Of a DNA stretch of 64,000 nucleotides, positions 1 through 12,609 are shown in pieces. The notes below the pieces were generated by a model, which was not told where the DNA came from, did no database searches, and saw nothing but the letters and a program-made list of their open reading frames with translations. Both the position numbers and the translations under genes were made by a program. This DNA is from Panorpa germanica (lineage: Eukaryota > Arthropoda > Insecta > Mecoptera > Panorpidae). Within the stretch, counting starts at the first letter, position 1; the number at the start of each line of letters is the position of its first letter. The stretch is from contig OY783212.1 in NCBI GenBank assembly GCA_963678705.1, positions 3,472,001 to 3,536,000 on the forward strand. Direction: 5' to 3'.

Positions 1-3000
1 GAAAAACTCTCTATTAAAAGAGAAAATACATTTTAAATTTTATTCTGGTTTTATCATAAAATTTGTTTTCAACTTCTTTCTGTTATAATAATATATATTT
101 TTTTTATTTTGTTAAATTTTATTTATAAAATGGCATGAACAATGATAAAAATTCTTTTTGAGTCTCGATATTTTCATACAAGTATTTTGATAAATAAATA
201 GCTGCTTCCTTTAGATCTAATAAAAAAGTATAAAGAATTCTACCACATTTATTTATTACTTCGAGCACAGATTATATATTAACAAAGTTGGTGCAACTAG
301 TTTGTGCTTTTGATTGGCATAAGAAATTGAACTGACTTGTACACGTATACTTATGAGTTGCAAAATAAAAAATGTGGCTGACATTCTGCAGACGTATTAA
401 TTTAACCAAGAGATATGCGGAGTGATTTCGCGACACTATAAGATAATTTCTACGAACCTAAATAATATCTATAATACGAAATCTAACACATTTTTAAAAT
501 ATGTATAATTTTTAATATGTACAAATAAATCTGATTGAAAAAATATATCTAAAAATATTATTTTGATATTTATTAACCATGTTATTTAAAATAATCATTA
601 TTTATTAACAAATATCAGAATATATTAAATAATTAATTTGCGTTTAAAACAAATATAAAAAATATTCTTGATAACTTATGAAATAAATTGCGAATATTTA
701 GGCATTTTTTAAGTAATAATTAATTAGCTCTAATCATAATTGTAACTAAAACTAATAAGTACTCAATTATAATGTAAACCATATAGCTAGTATAAAACAT
801 AACTAATCTTAAATAAAACTATAATAAAATACTGTCAATATTATTAACGAAAATAAAAGAATTGCTCAAATAACAAAAGAAACTAAATGGATGGTGTCAA
901 AATATTCATTGTTGTTTTCACAAAATAGAGTATATTTACTTTAATTTTAGGCAATTCGATCATTATGATATTTATCATTTCTGACTATTATTAAATATGC
1001 AATATTATATTTAAAAATATATTAAAATGAGCAACAATTTTTTATAAATCGTGTATAATACACGTATAAACAATTTTTTTCTTGTTTTCATTATTCATGA
1101 TTTTTTCTTATATTTTTGTTTCATATAAAAGTTTATAAAAACTTATCAAATCTATGTAGCTTTATTATTTACCTTATTGAACTGATCCCTCCACCAAGAT
1201 CTATATTTAGTAAATATATGCTAAATGACACAAAACAAATTCAACTTTAATTTTATTTAGTTACTTATTTGGTTACTAACAATCAAACCTGGATATGTTT
1301 TGTTCCATACTATTCATAATTATATAATAAAGTGCAATATTGTAAATCAATAATTAAAAATGTTTGCAATGACAAATAATACTTTAAACTCTATGGAATA
1401 ATATTGGTTCTATAATTAAATAAAAGTAAACATTTCTCGCTTTATTCTTTACAGTTTTTCACGTTTATCTCAATAAAAGAAAGCAGTAATACAATAAAAT
1501 TGGTTCAGCATAATCTTTTATAGAATACTGTAGTTACATTTTTTGTCTAGCTAATAAATAATCCTGAATTTCATTCAAATTGACTTGATTTTATAACATC
1601 TGGAAACATAATTATGTCACAAAATATTTAACGTTTTGTTTTTAATAGAAATAATCGGCAAATAGTCCGTGAGTAGTAATTAAAAAAAAATTAAAATTAT
1701 ATATTAAATATATAATATAGAACTATTGCTCATAATCCTTCCCTATTTGTAATAGCAACGGAATTTTCAAGAAAAACAAAAAGTTACAATTCAAACAAAT
1801 ATCTAATACATATAAAAATGAGAGGTATTCACTATGTGCGTGCAGCAGAATGTAGCTCAAAATAAATAAAACAGCTACAGTGAAAATAAAAAATTAATTC
1901 AGTTTACGCAAAGTTTTTTATACCTCCAGAAAGAAAACATGGTAAAAAAAAATTGATTTTATACGAAACAGCTTTAACAATTATTCAAATATTCTCTTGC
2001 TATAATATGAATAAATTTAATAAAATTCCAGTATAATTCATTACCTTTCGTCAATATGCATCGATATTCCGAAATTTTACATTTATTTTAGTTCTGCGAA
2101 AACAAGGAAACGAACCGGAAATAACCTTATATATATTTCGCTTAAAATAGAGTAGTAATTACTTTAAATCCTGATCCATATCACAATTTTTCAGACATGT
2201 ACAGGTCTGCTAGAAAAGTTTATAAAAATGGAAGTTCTGAATTTGTAGAACGTGAAAAATTGTTAATAGGCCCCATGTTTTCTTTGAAACATTTGATGTT
2301 CTGTAATTTGTTGATTTCAGCTTTCTATTGAAACGAAAACTATACAAAAATATTAAGGTCAGTAACACTAGCACTTTGTTGTATGCACTTTGCACATATT
2401 GAATACATCCCCAAAACACACAATAAAAACTTCATAGAGTGTAAATATGTAATTAAATATTTGAAGATAATGTCTTAATATATATCATGTTATGATGAAG
2501 ATGATGATAATGATAGTGAATAAAGGCACTATGTTTTGGCCATTATAGATCTAATAATTAAGAAATTTTTAAACTTATTTCCATTATGCTCTTGGAATGA
2601 ATTTATGATGAAATAAATATAATTTCAGCTTGCCATTAATTTATACAGTATTAAGTAAATTTGTATATATATATTAGGGTTCTGCCAGTTAATCGGATGG
2701 GAGATATAACCGGTTGGATTGTGGACTCAGAATATCCGATATTATATAAAATTCTTTGTTTATAATAAATATCGCATTTTTACAATTTACTTTTTGAATT
2801 CATTTTCTGCATCACCCTAATGTAATATATCTTTTATGATAAACAATTTAAATGGCAAGAGCGACATCCTTAAATATACAAATGTATTATTATTATTATA
2901 TCATTTGCTCCCATTTACTAGTACTATTCCATTTAGACGTTATATGTCTTCTTATAATTTCTAATAAGTTAGATATATAGGGTTGTGAGCAAAATTTTAA

Positions 3001-3103
3001 ATAATCATTATTATTTAGATTTTGCATCACTCAGTCTCTATGATTTTTAATTTTAATTGCAATTTTCAATATTTCTTAATTTAAAAATACCTGTCATTCC
3101 TGT
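1..3103. other. AT-rich intergenic DNA beyond the Hr4 3' end
   Basis: No coding region is supported here. The only ORFs are short, of low complexity and without splice context. The part next to 3103 should contain the Hr4 3' UTR, but I could not fix a poly(A) site. Runs of A and T and short tandem ATT tracts (for example near 2890) are the only visible structure. Confidence 0.6.
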
Positions 3104-6100
3104 TTAATGTTCTCCTCGAAGCAATTCCATTAACAAATTAAAACTTGGCCCTTCACCTTCTTTTGATTTGATTGTTAACATTTCCTTACCAACCTAAAAA
3201 ATAATATATTAGTATTACACGTTAATTGCAGGTTAGAATAAAATCTTTGTGCTTACCTGGCATGTCCTTTGAAGCTCTGGAATTCTCAATAATAATTCTC
3301 CAAACTTCGCTGGAATAAGCGGATAATGTCCTAGAGTATAGACTTGCAATGCCTGCAAAGCTTTCTCTTGACTTGCACGAACTTTTTCCGGTTCTCTTAA
3401 CTCAGATGTATCTAAAAGTAAAAACCTTATGAAGGAACCCACAACAAACATTCTGTAAAATTAAATTTTCATCGTTACAGGTACGCATCGAAATCAGCAT
3501 GGAAGCCGTTGCACGCATCGCTTTAAGTATTTTTTCCATGGCTACCCGTACAAATGCGTGCGCCTGTTTAGTACCATATGCGTCGAAATGGTCTGACGGG
3601 CAACTTTACAGATTCCGTTTTTCTAATGCATGTGAATCCAGCAAAAAACGGGCACAGTATTGCATAGATAATCGTATAACTTTAGTACGCGGCAGTAGAG
3701 TAATGGAAAAGAACGAATTTGGTGTGCTTACTTGTAAAAGAAGAATATAAAACGGTCACGCTAAAAGTTGCTTAATGATGCAACCATATCGTCTGCACCA
3801 ACTATATCCTTGTTGCGTCAGTGATAAATAATATTAAAATCCATTTGACACGACTTATTTGATGCTTGCGGTATTGACATTTGCACACCTCTAATAACGC
3901 GCTAATTTTATTGAATGCGCTTCATACGATGCGTTTAATTACTTCCATACTGATCTGTCAACGCGTACCTTTATACTAACTTATTATTTTTCTACATTTG
4001 TTATTTTATTGGTATTATATTTCTTTCTGTTTATACCTGATGTTAACAACACGATTACTTTCATGGCAACGTATTCATATCGATCTACTTGTAGGCGTCG
4101 TAAATGTCCCGTGAGATTAAGCATTCTTTCAATGCATGCTTGAAGGCCACTATGTCGTGCCTGGTCTATGCCGATGCTCTTTCCAAGTGATACACGTATT
4201 TGACCAGGGGTATCCATTGATCTAAAGCAACAGGAAAATAGAAGCAACTCACACCATGAGTTAATAAGAAGACAAATTTGATCATCGATCTAAAATAAAA
4301 CAAAAATTAGATTCATTATATGAATCATCTACTTCGTCAAAAAATGATATTAAAGTAATTATAACAAACGAACCGATATGTTCTTAAATAAAGGTAAACT
4401 TTTGCACCACTTGACTATCTTGTAAAGTCGATGGTCTGCAATGTTACACAAATTAGCTAAGAAGTCGGGATTGGAGTCTTCACTATGTGCTAGACCTGCA
4501 CTAGCTAAAAGAGGATTATTTGCTAAACTAGCAACGCTAGGTTGTGAGTTGCCTTGCAAATGGTTCGAACCTCTGCTAAGTTTATGAAGTTCAGATTCGT
4601 TGTACTGCCACAAATGTTCTACATCCATTATTTCCTGCAAGTACATAAACTATCTAAAATACTGTTTTCAAATTAATGTTTAAAGTCATAGAAGTTATAC
4701 CAACTTGTAATAATGGTGGAACCCCATGTTCAGACTTCATGAATTTATTAGCTGAAATATTTGCTGCCAAAGGTGAAGCAGCTGCTCTGCCAATGGAAGA
4801 ATCCGTTAAAGGACTTCCAGGACATAATACTGTTCCTTGTGGTAAGGTGTATGAACACTGATATGTACTTCTTCCACCTCGTGTTCGATCTTCTCTAATT
4901 GCTATCAAACATAATATATACTTAAACTAAGATTATATAAAACAATATATCTATATACAATAATAAAATAATACCTTCAAGTTTCATGCCACGTTGTAAA
5001 CATTTATCAAACCGGCAAGCAGGGCATTTCTTTCTGGTTGCAATACTAACAGGACAGCTTGCACCCCGCAGACAAACATAATTTTTACGATTTTGAACCG
5101 TTCGTTTAAAAAATCCTTTGCAACTTTCACAAGAAAAAATTCCGTAATGAAAGCCTGATATTTTATCACCACAAATTGGACAGGGACTAAAACAATACAA
5201 AGTTAAAATAATAACCAACCCAGATCTTGCATTCACGATTAAAAATGCGATACTAGCCGTATGCGATTGTATTGTATACCTATTTATAAGTTGTTGACGC
5301 GAAATACCAGCAGCTCCCGCAAGTGAATGAGATGGACGATCATCTTCGGGAATTTCATCCCCTATATGACTATCAATGGTTGACAAGGTTTCATCCACCC
5401 CCAGGGGACGAATAAGAACACTGTGATGTAAAGGTGATCCTTGTAAGACAGATGCTATATGCCGCCCCTGAATGGGTGAATGTGCAGGGCTGAACTCTGA
5501 ACTGTAGCTGTAACAACTTGAGTGTGACGCATCGCTATTATTTCGACTCAAACTTGGAGTATAAGGTGCATGACGCGCTGTGAGTGGAGATTGGCTTGGA
5601 GAGCTGGTAAAATAAATATTATTTATTTCTAGAACATGTTCTAAAGGGTATAGTACTAGGGTTCGTTCGAACATCATACCTGTGCGTATATACAGAATGT
5701 ATGGCGGAGTCCGGACTCGGATTCGCTGGAAGTAAAGCTGCTTTATGTTGTCTCGTAAGCAGAGGTGACCCTAGCAAGTCTGTCAATTTAAACATAATAT
5801 TAGAAGACCACATAAACAAATAACAAACTCTATAAAAGCAGCTTTATTTAAGGAACTTACCAGGTATGATTGTATGGCTTTTGTGTAACGATCTTAAAGG
5901 ATGCTCCAAAGAACCGTTATATAATGAATTCTGTACATTATTTTGTATGCTGTCTGGTGCTTCATATTTAATACTAACATCGTTTACAACTCTATTTTCC
6001 TGCGTTTGTTCTCCGTCAGTGGATGTCTTAGACGCTTGATAAACATGAACAAAATCCGTCTTTGTTTCGTCTAATTTTTCCTTTGCAGTTCCTATTTCTG

Positions 6101-6499
6101 TTCGCTGTGAATCTGTGTCCATTAAGTCATCGTCTGAGAGTCCTCCCTCCCAGGACATTGGTCTGGGTGGTTCATTTGTGGGTCTAAATTTTTTATTTCT
6201 TAAATTAACATGATGATTAAAGTCAATTTTACTTAGTTCACTGTCTGATTCATCGGAAACATCTTCCATTGTTGGTACGGCTATCCTAATGCCATTTAGA
6301 GAATTCGAATTATTGCCATATGAATATTGTCCTGCAATTTCCAGAAATTTAAATATTATATAAAATAATAATAAATAAAAAAAAAAAAATAATTTATTTT
6401 ACCATTTGTTTCTGCTGTACAATTGATGCTAGTAACCGATACATTGCTGCGTCCACTTGGTGACGCCGATGAGGCATTGCCCCCTTGCGGCGTCGCCAT
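3104..6499 (-). CDS. Hr4: Nuclear hormone receptor HR4 (NR6A / GCNF group)
   Basis: This is a ligand-type nuclear receptor acting as a transcription factor in the ecdysone cascade (known role of insect HR4). The coding exons, from 5' to 3' on the minus strand, are 6499-6403, 6331-5861, 5779-5680, 5603-5280, 5186-4975, 4901-4705, 4634-4374, 4289-4037, 3411-3257 and 3193-3104. Phases agree at every GT-AG junction and give about 719 aa. The N-terminal half is acidic and Ser-rich. The two C4 zinc fingers start near residue 333 ([20 protein letters not shown]), with the P-box CESCKGFFK and the NR6-type extension ending near [14 protein letters not shown]. The ligand-binding domain starts near residue 468 ([24 protein letters not shown]) and ends [10 protein letters not shown]. 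The donor of the sixth exon (CAA|gttggt) is the weakest junction; it was chosen because it restores the conserved [12 protein letters not shown] join. Introns are 63-93 nt except the 625-nt one that carries a transposon. The start MATPQGGN is the first ATG of this exon; 5' UTR exons are not proven. Confidence 0.95.
3479..3970. mobile_element. Non-autonomous DNA transposon in an Hr4 intron
   Basis: The left end (AGGTACGCATCGAAATCAGC) and the reverse complement of the right end (AGGTACGCGTTGACAGATCA) match for roughly 45 bp with gaps. Both arms continue into ATGGAAG and ACGCATCG motifs. The host intron is 625 nt whereas the other Hr4 introns are 63-93 nt; removing this 492-bp block leaves about 133 nt. 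TTA flanks both sides if one extra C is allowed on the left, so a 3-bp target duplication is possible but unproven. A plus-strand ATG ORF of 83 codons (3499-3750) lies inside it. I do not recognise its product, and the opposite strand is also fairly open. Family not assigned. Confidence 0.6.
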
Positions 6500-9400
6500 G
6501 TTATGTGACGTCTAGTTAAGCTTTGATCACATACCGCCATCTGGTTCTACTGATGTGCCCCTGACATGCTGAAGACAACACATGGTATGTTCTTGCAGAA
6601 GTCTAGTGCAAAAAAGGACGCTTATTTTTAACAAGTTCAGCCTAAAATCAAGTAATTTTTTAACAAACTGAAGATACTGACATCTGACTGATTTTTAGGA
6701 GACACCAAAAGCGGAAAACACTATTTAATGTTTCTCCTGTTGCTCTACGAAGGGAATATTAGAAAAGTATAGTGGGAGTATTTGAAAGCTAATGTGAGAG
6801 TATTTGAGTTGCTGCAAATATCAGTTAGTACTTTTTGACTGAACATACGATTTAGTAATTCTGAAATTTTAAAGTAAAAACTTCAAATAGAAATTTCCAT
6901 AATATTTATTGTTTTAATCAAGTTTTGATGGAATCAAAATTACCCAACTTGGAACGAAGGACCATAAATATTTTATGAAACAATTAGAAAAATGCGCATT
7001 TAAAATAAAAAGTGTCCGACCAATGATATAAATGCAATATTTATAGATTTGTAAAATAAAATAAACTAGTTATTTCACGGCAAACTTCCACTTTTAAATA
7101 AATTCAGGAAGAGAAAGCTCCAGGTATCCATGAGGTATGATATCAAGGCTGTTGAATAGATTCAGCTATTTATTGACTTAGCTGCAAGTAACATTATTTT
7201 AATTAATTTATTAATAAATTAATAAGACAAGCGCGTTGCTATAAGAAAAAAAAACTGTTAACTGAATTAAAAGTAATAATAATGACTTGTAAAATATGAA
7301 TGTAGCCGAATCAAGATTAGAATTAACCAATGCCGAGAACAATATGAGTTGGTTCAGCATCAAACTGAATACATTTCATAACACAAAGAAAACTCTAATA
7401 TCATAAATGCACTGATTTGTTATTAGAGTTGCATTTATAGTAATCGCAGGTGGTTTGAGTGATGTCCGCAGATAGTTTAACTATAGGTCGCTCCAATTTA
7501 TAGGTGTTTGAACTGAGTCCAAGTTGAGGCAATTAGCCGTAAAGACAGAAATAGAAAATTAGCTTAGACTGAAATGATAGAAAATCCATTAGGTTATATG
7601 AAATAATACAATAAAAATGTTCCCGCAGGATAACCGAGATCGTTAAGTTAGTGGCGCTAGTGTACTTAGCCCTGTTTGGTTTAAGTTATGAGCATGTATA
7701 ATATTCCTACAATATAAATTAATATTGCGTTAGGAAAATAATCGCTGTAATTGAAATCTCTGTATAACTGAAATTAAAAAAAATTTCGAAACGATTTCAA
7801 ATGAATATATAATTCTAAAATTCTTTAATTACAAACATAGATAGCCAACGCGTTCAAACAAAATTTGACCATGGAAGCATGGAGGTCAGTAGTTGAAAGT
7901 GTCTTCACATTTATTGTTCGTAGGCAGCGGCGTTGTTATAAATCACCTTCACTCCCAACAGCGGTACCAAATATATTTTTGAATTATCCTTAGACATATT
8001 TTTGATTTAAAAAGAAGAATCCGTAAAAAAAACCGTACATTTTGAAGTTGATTGATTACCCAAAAAACTTTTAGAACGTTTCTTCTAGCAACCGGTTGCA
8101 GTAATATTGTTTTTAAAGTTGCAATGGCTTCCCAGGACCACATCCCTTTTTTCTTAACCATACCGCTGTCTAATAAATATTTATTTATGAATAAGCTAAT
8201 TGAATTTTTTTTGTCAAACAAAGGCTCAATTAACATTTACCAGAGTTTCAATAGATCAAATGGACATTATTGTGATCTGTGAGATTGTTTAGTAGAGATG
8301 TTACTTTTCAAAACAGGTCAATAACAAATGTTAAGCAACCTACTATGATGTATAAATATTTGTTTAATGAAAACGAGCCGCCGAATAATAGCTTGATCTA
8401 AAAGACAAGCAAACCCCGGCGATCTTTAACCGCAATTGGTAACAAAAATTGTCCGACACTAAGAGATAATAGTAAAACAAAGACGTTAAAACATATCTTT
8501 AAATAATTCGCCAGAATTGAATGTTTAACCTGTTTGTCACGGACAACCAGCTCCTCGTTAGCTGTAAGCGGACTTCAGGAATCCGCGGATTGCACCGCCA
8601 AGGACTACGCAAAACGGGGTCACACCCACAACAGCGCAAAAAAATCACATTTTTTAATTATTAGTCACAACAAGAAATACACCTAGATGACGAAACTCAA
8701 AATACGAACAAGATAAGATGCACAATATTGCATATAAGAAAAAATATGCTCAAAATTTATTTATCGTTTATAACCGATCCAGTGATACTGTAAAATGTAA
8801 AAGTAATTATCAAATCAAATGGCAATAAACTACTGTTGCTGTTACAGAAATCATTATTTTGAAATAAGTAACGGTAATTTAAACTCGACATACAGTTAAA
8901 AAAGTCCGTGTTTTGCAATTTCGAAAGTGCCTTAATGACCACTCATCCACTTGTGGCATTTCGAATAAAACTAAAAGCCTCACCGTTAATTAAAACAATA
9001 ATTTGAAAAAATAGTAGAAAATTAAAGAAATAAATGTAGTTTTCTAGATAAGTTGGAGTTTATAAGTTGGAATTTACTATCGGTAGAATGAGATCTGATA
9101 AATTGGGAAAAAGTCATAACTTAAAGATTACTGAAATTTATACTGGATAGAAGAAAGAAATCAAGTTATACGAGAAAGACGAAAAGATCTCCTACTAATG
9201 TTAGCAATTCTATAATGTTAGCCTGGCATATGTGAACTACTGTGCTATCTAGTAATTTATAACTGTCATAGTAGTTTGCACGTTCTAGGAATAGTAATAT
9301 TACATATGCCGATACATAATACCTGACGCATATTCAAATAGTTTTAAAGCTGTACAAGTCACGTGACATTCTAAACGACCTTCAATGCTGTTGGTGGAGC

Positions 9401-12400
9401 CCGCTATAACATTGCGCGTGCGTGATGTTTCACGTTTGTAGTAGGAAGTGACAATTGTCAAATATATCATAATAAAACGGTAACTGTACCATACGTGCAA
9501 ATAAACACATAATGCAACGATACTACAAAACAAACATTCACATTTTTATGAAATTTATTATGTAATAAATCATAATAATTCTTTATAAATGTTAAAATTA
9601 CTTACAAATAATTTAGTATCCGTCAAAATTGAGACATTTCACTTTAATATTATACAATGTAATTTCTTGTAAAAACTTTTCTAATTTCATTAATAGTGGT
9701 TGCACATTGCACAATATTTCAACCATGTATCTATTTTACTTTCTCGATTTTGTTCTTTAATGTTAACTTACTGTAACATTCGATATCAAGCTCTCAGGTG
9801 AAGCTATGACACACCTTACATACTAGAGACCAAGAGTTTATTGACACTAGCAGAGTACCAGGTACAACACAAAACTTGTATCTGTCGAAAAAAATAACAA
9901 AAATCACAGACTGATAAGATAATTCACTATAAAATTAATATAACGCAAAACTTTATAACATAAGTATTACACATTAATACTGAAAAATATTTAATATTAC
10001 TTAAATAACTCTTAAATTTTTAACAAATTAAAATTAAAATCAGCAGCCCGTCGCTGTCGTCTTACAATAAAACAATGACTGATCACTGACGGCGATTGTT
10101 GCGCTATCTACAATAATTTATTTGAACTAAACAATGTCTTGTAAAACAATGGTAATAAATTTATTAAATAAGATTAATAAGGCGGAGATTTTGAATTTTA
10201 GAAAAAAAGTTAAAATTTCAAATGTATATCTCATAAATTGTTCTGTTTGCATTTTTATAACCATTTAAAATATATATCAATGTACATTAGATTGCAAACT
10301 GTCTAGGCGCAATGAAAATGGTGTGCCCTCTGTTAAACAAATCATTAACATTTTACGCTACAGATGTACCTACTACATTAACTGATAAAATGATCAATTG
10401 TCCCGGGGAAATGAAACGTAATGGTCAACTTAACTTAAAATCTTCTAAATGAAGACTATTTATAAGACAGCAGACTAATAAATTACAATAACTTTGGAGG
10501 GGCCGTGTTGTAACTGGGACGGGATGTTTATTTTGTATCATTGATAGTATGCAAATATTAGGAGAGTATACATCAATAGACAATGAATAAAACAAATATT
10601 ATTTTATTGTATCTATAAAGTAGTCTTCTTGTTGTTAGAGAGTCAGGAGCTTATTTCGTAAATTTTTTTTCTTAATTGTATTCCTTTTTCAAATTACAAA
10701 AACAAATCGTTAAATTTGTAATATTATATGTATTCTCAATATATGCAGATAATAATAAATAATGTCACAAACTTGAAATGATTGGGTTTAATAATTAAAA
10801 TAACTTAATTTAAATATATATTTATTAATCACTGGCTATTGTAAATCTACTGTATACTGAATTAGTTTATAACTAACTTAAGTTAAAAAATCATAATATT
10901 GTTGTGTGAACAATATTGAAACTATTTTATTAATACTTTTACTATGGCAAAAAATACTATAACTCAGTACGTTTATCATATCTTAAAATTGATTTTGCAT
11001 TACATATATTAATTTATATAAAAATATTATACCATAAACTTTAATTTGTACAAAAATGAAAAAAATTACATTTCATAACACAAACAGACAATGTACGTCA
11101 TTAAAAATTACTGTTTATGATAATTAATATATGCAATGATAACCCAGTAAACACGAAAGTAACATGTACGTAACAGATACGTTTAGACGTAAAAGAGACA
11201 CAACTGTGTTTAATGGGAATGTAATTGTTTAGTAATTTTTCTTAAATATAAATTAAAGCAAGAGACTTGCAGACTTATTAATTACTAAAATTAATAATAA
11301 AAATTAAAAATGTATATCTTGTGTAGTATTATATCCTATAAAACTATTTATGACGTAATATATAATATATGTATCTTAAAAACTATCAGACGATATAAAT
11401 ATTCTTATATTACTTGCAAATGTAAAGAAATATTTGAAACGTTCCCATTAATATTTCTTTCTTTTGTATTAGGTATCTCAAAATATTTATAAATGAAATG
11501 ATTTTCTATTAATATATTTAAAACATATGTCTTAATTTAAATAAAACATTTCATAGCAGAGCCAGCTGCTGTAGCTTGTGTTATTTAAAAATCACATACC
11601 GCCTAAAACAATATATTGATTATTAGTTTAACAGTACTTTCTTCAAAAATGAAACAATTTCCTTTTAAATTATTTTCATATGAGAATTACAACAAAGTTA
11701 AAAAATTCAAATGCAATCAAATCTTACATGTTTATATAATAAAAAAAGAAAAAGGACTTTTCAAAGGTTATAACTACAAATGATCATCGCTATATTTTAA
11801 AGTTTTTACTTAAAGAAAATGAATTATTAGTAATGCATATCTTGCATCTGAATTAATTTCTTTTTGCAATTCTCCTTATGTTTATGACTCATAAACTTGT
11901 CAGATTCGAGTTATTCAATGAATTTCAGCTGCCTTGGAAGAACATAATTTATTTTATTATTTCAGTTGTTTCCATAAGCAAACTCATAAAAATTAATATG
12001 ATGGGTGGGTGATATTAGCCGAGAACTTTCCGGCATATCTTGAAGATAAATTCAAATCAAGTCGGAACCTTTGGCACCTACCTCTTATATTAAAATGAAA
12101 TGGAATGGTAAAAGCAATTAATATAATCACCTCTTCATGGTTTTAGCTGCGCACAATGTTACTGTTACAAACAAATGTTTTATTTACGTATCACTTTTAA
12201 TACTAAATAATTGGTACACAATCAATAAATTAAACGCTAATTAAAAATAAGATCATTAAAATACAGATACTGATTATATCTGCTATAAATAAATGTTCAC
12301 AAAATAAGGTCAAAATTGTTTAAAATGATCCTCTTTTCGTCATTTTTGCACCTCTTTCAAATGTGTGTTTATTTCTTGTAACTTGTATATCTTTTTCACT

Positions 12401-12609
12401 TTGCAAAATACTTCACACAAATCACCAAATGTATAAAAAAATTCATTGTATTCACCGTGGTAATACACTTTTTTTTTACGATTTATACGATTTTACTCGT
12501 ATTTAAACCGGAAAGTTTTATATTTTGTAGCGTCGTTCTTTCTTGTTTATTTAACATCCCATTCAACGAGTTGATCTGCAATTTTCTGATCATCCTCGTC
12601 TAGTTGCTC
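6500..12609. other. Hr4 upstream region and intergenic gap
   Basis: About 6 kb with no supported coding exon. A GC-richer patch at about 8535-8645, read on the minus strand, ends in ACAAACAG|gttaaa. It could be a 5' UTR exon or promoter of Hr4, but nothing proves transcription. Overlapping ORFs on both strands at 7949-8282 show no domain and no splice context. The rest is AT-rich single-copy-looking sequence; the 3' UTR of the zinc-finger gene should occupy the right edge. Confidence 0.4.

Noticed and set aside
7949..8282. Overlapping ORFs on both strands upstream of Hr4
   Set aside because: No domain, no splice or promoter context, and openness on both strands suggests base composition rather than coding.
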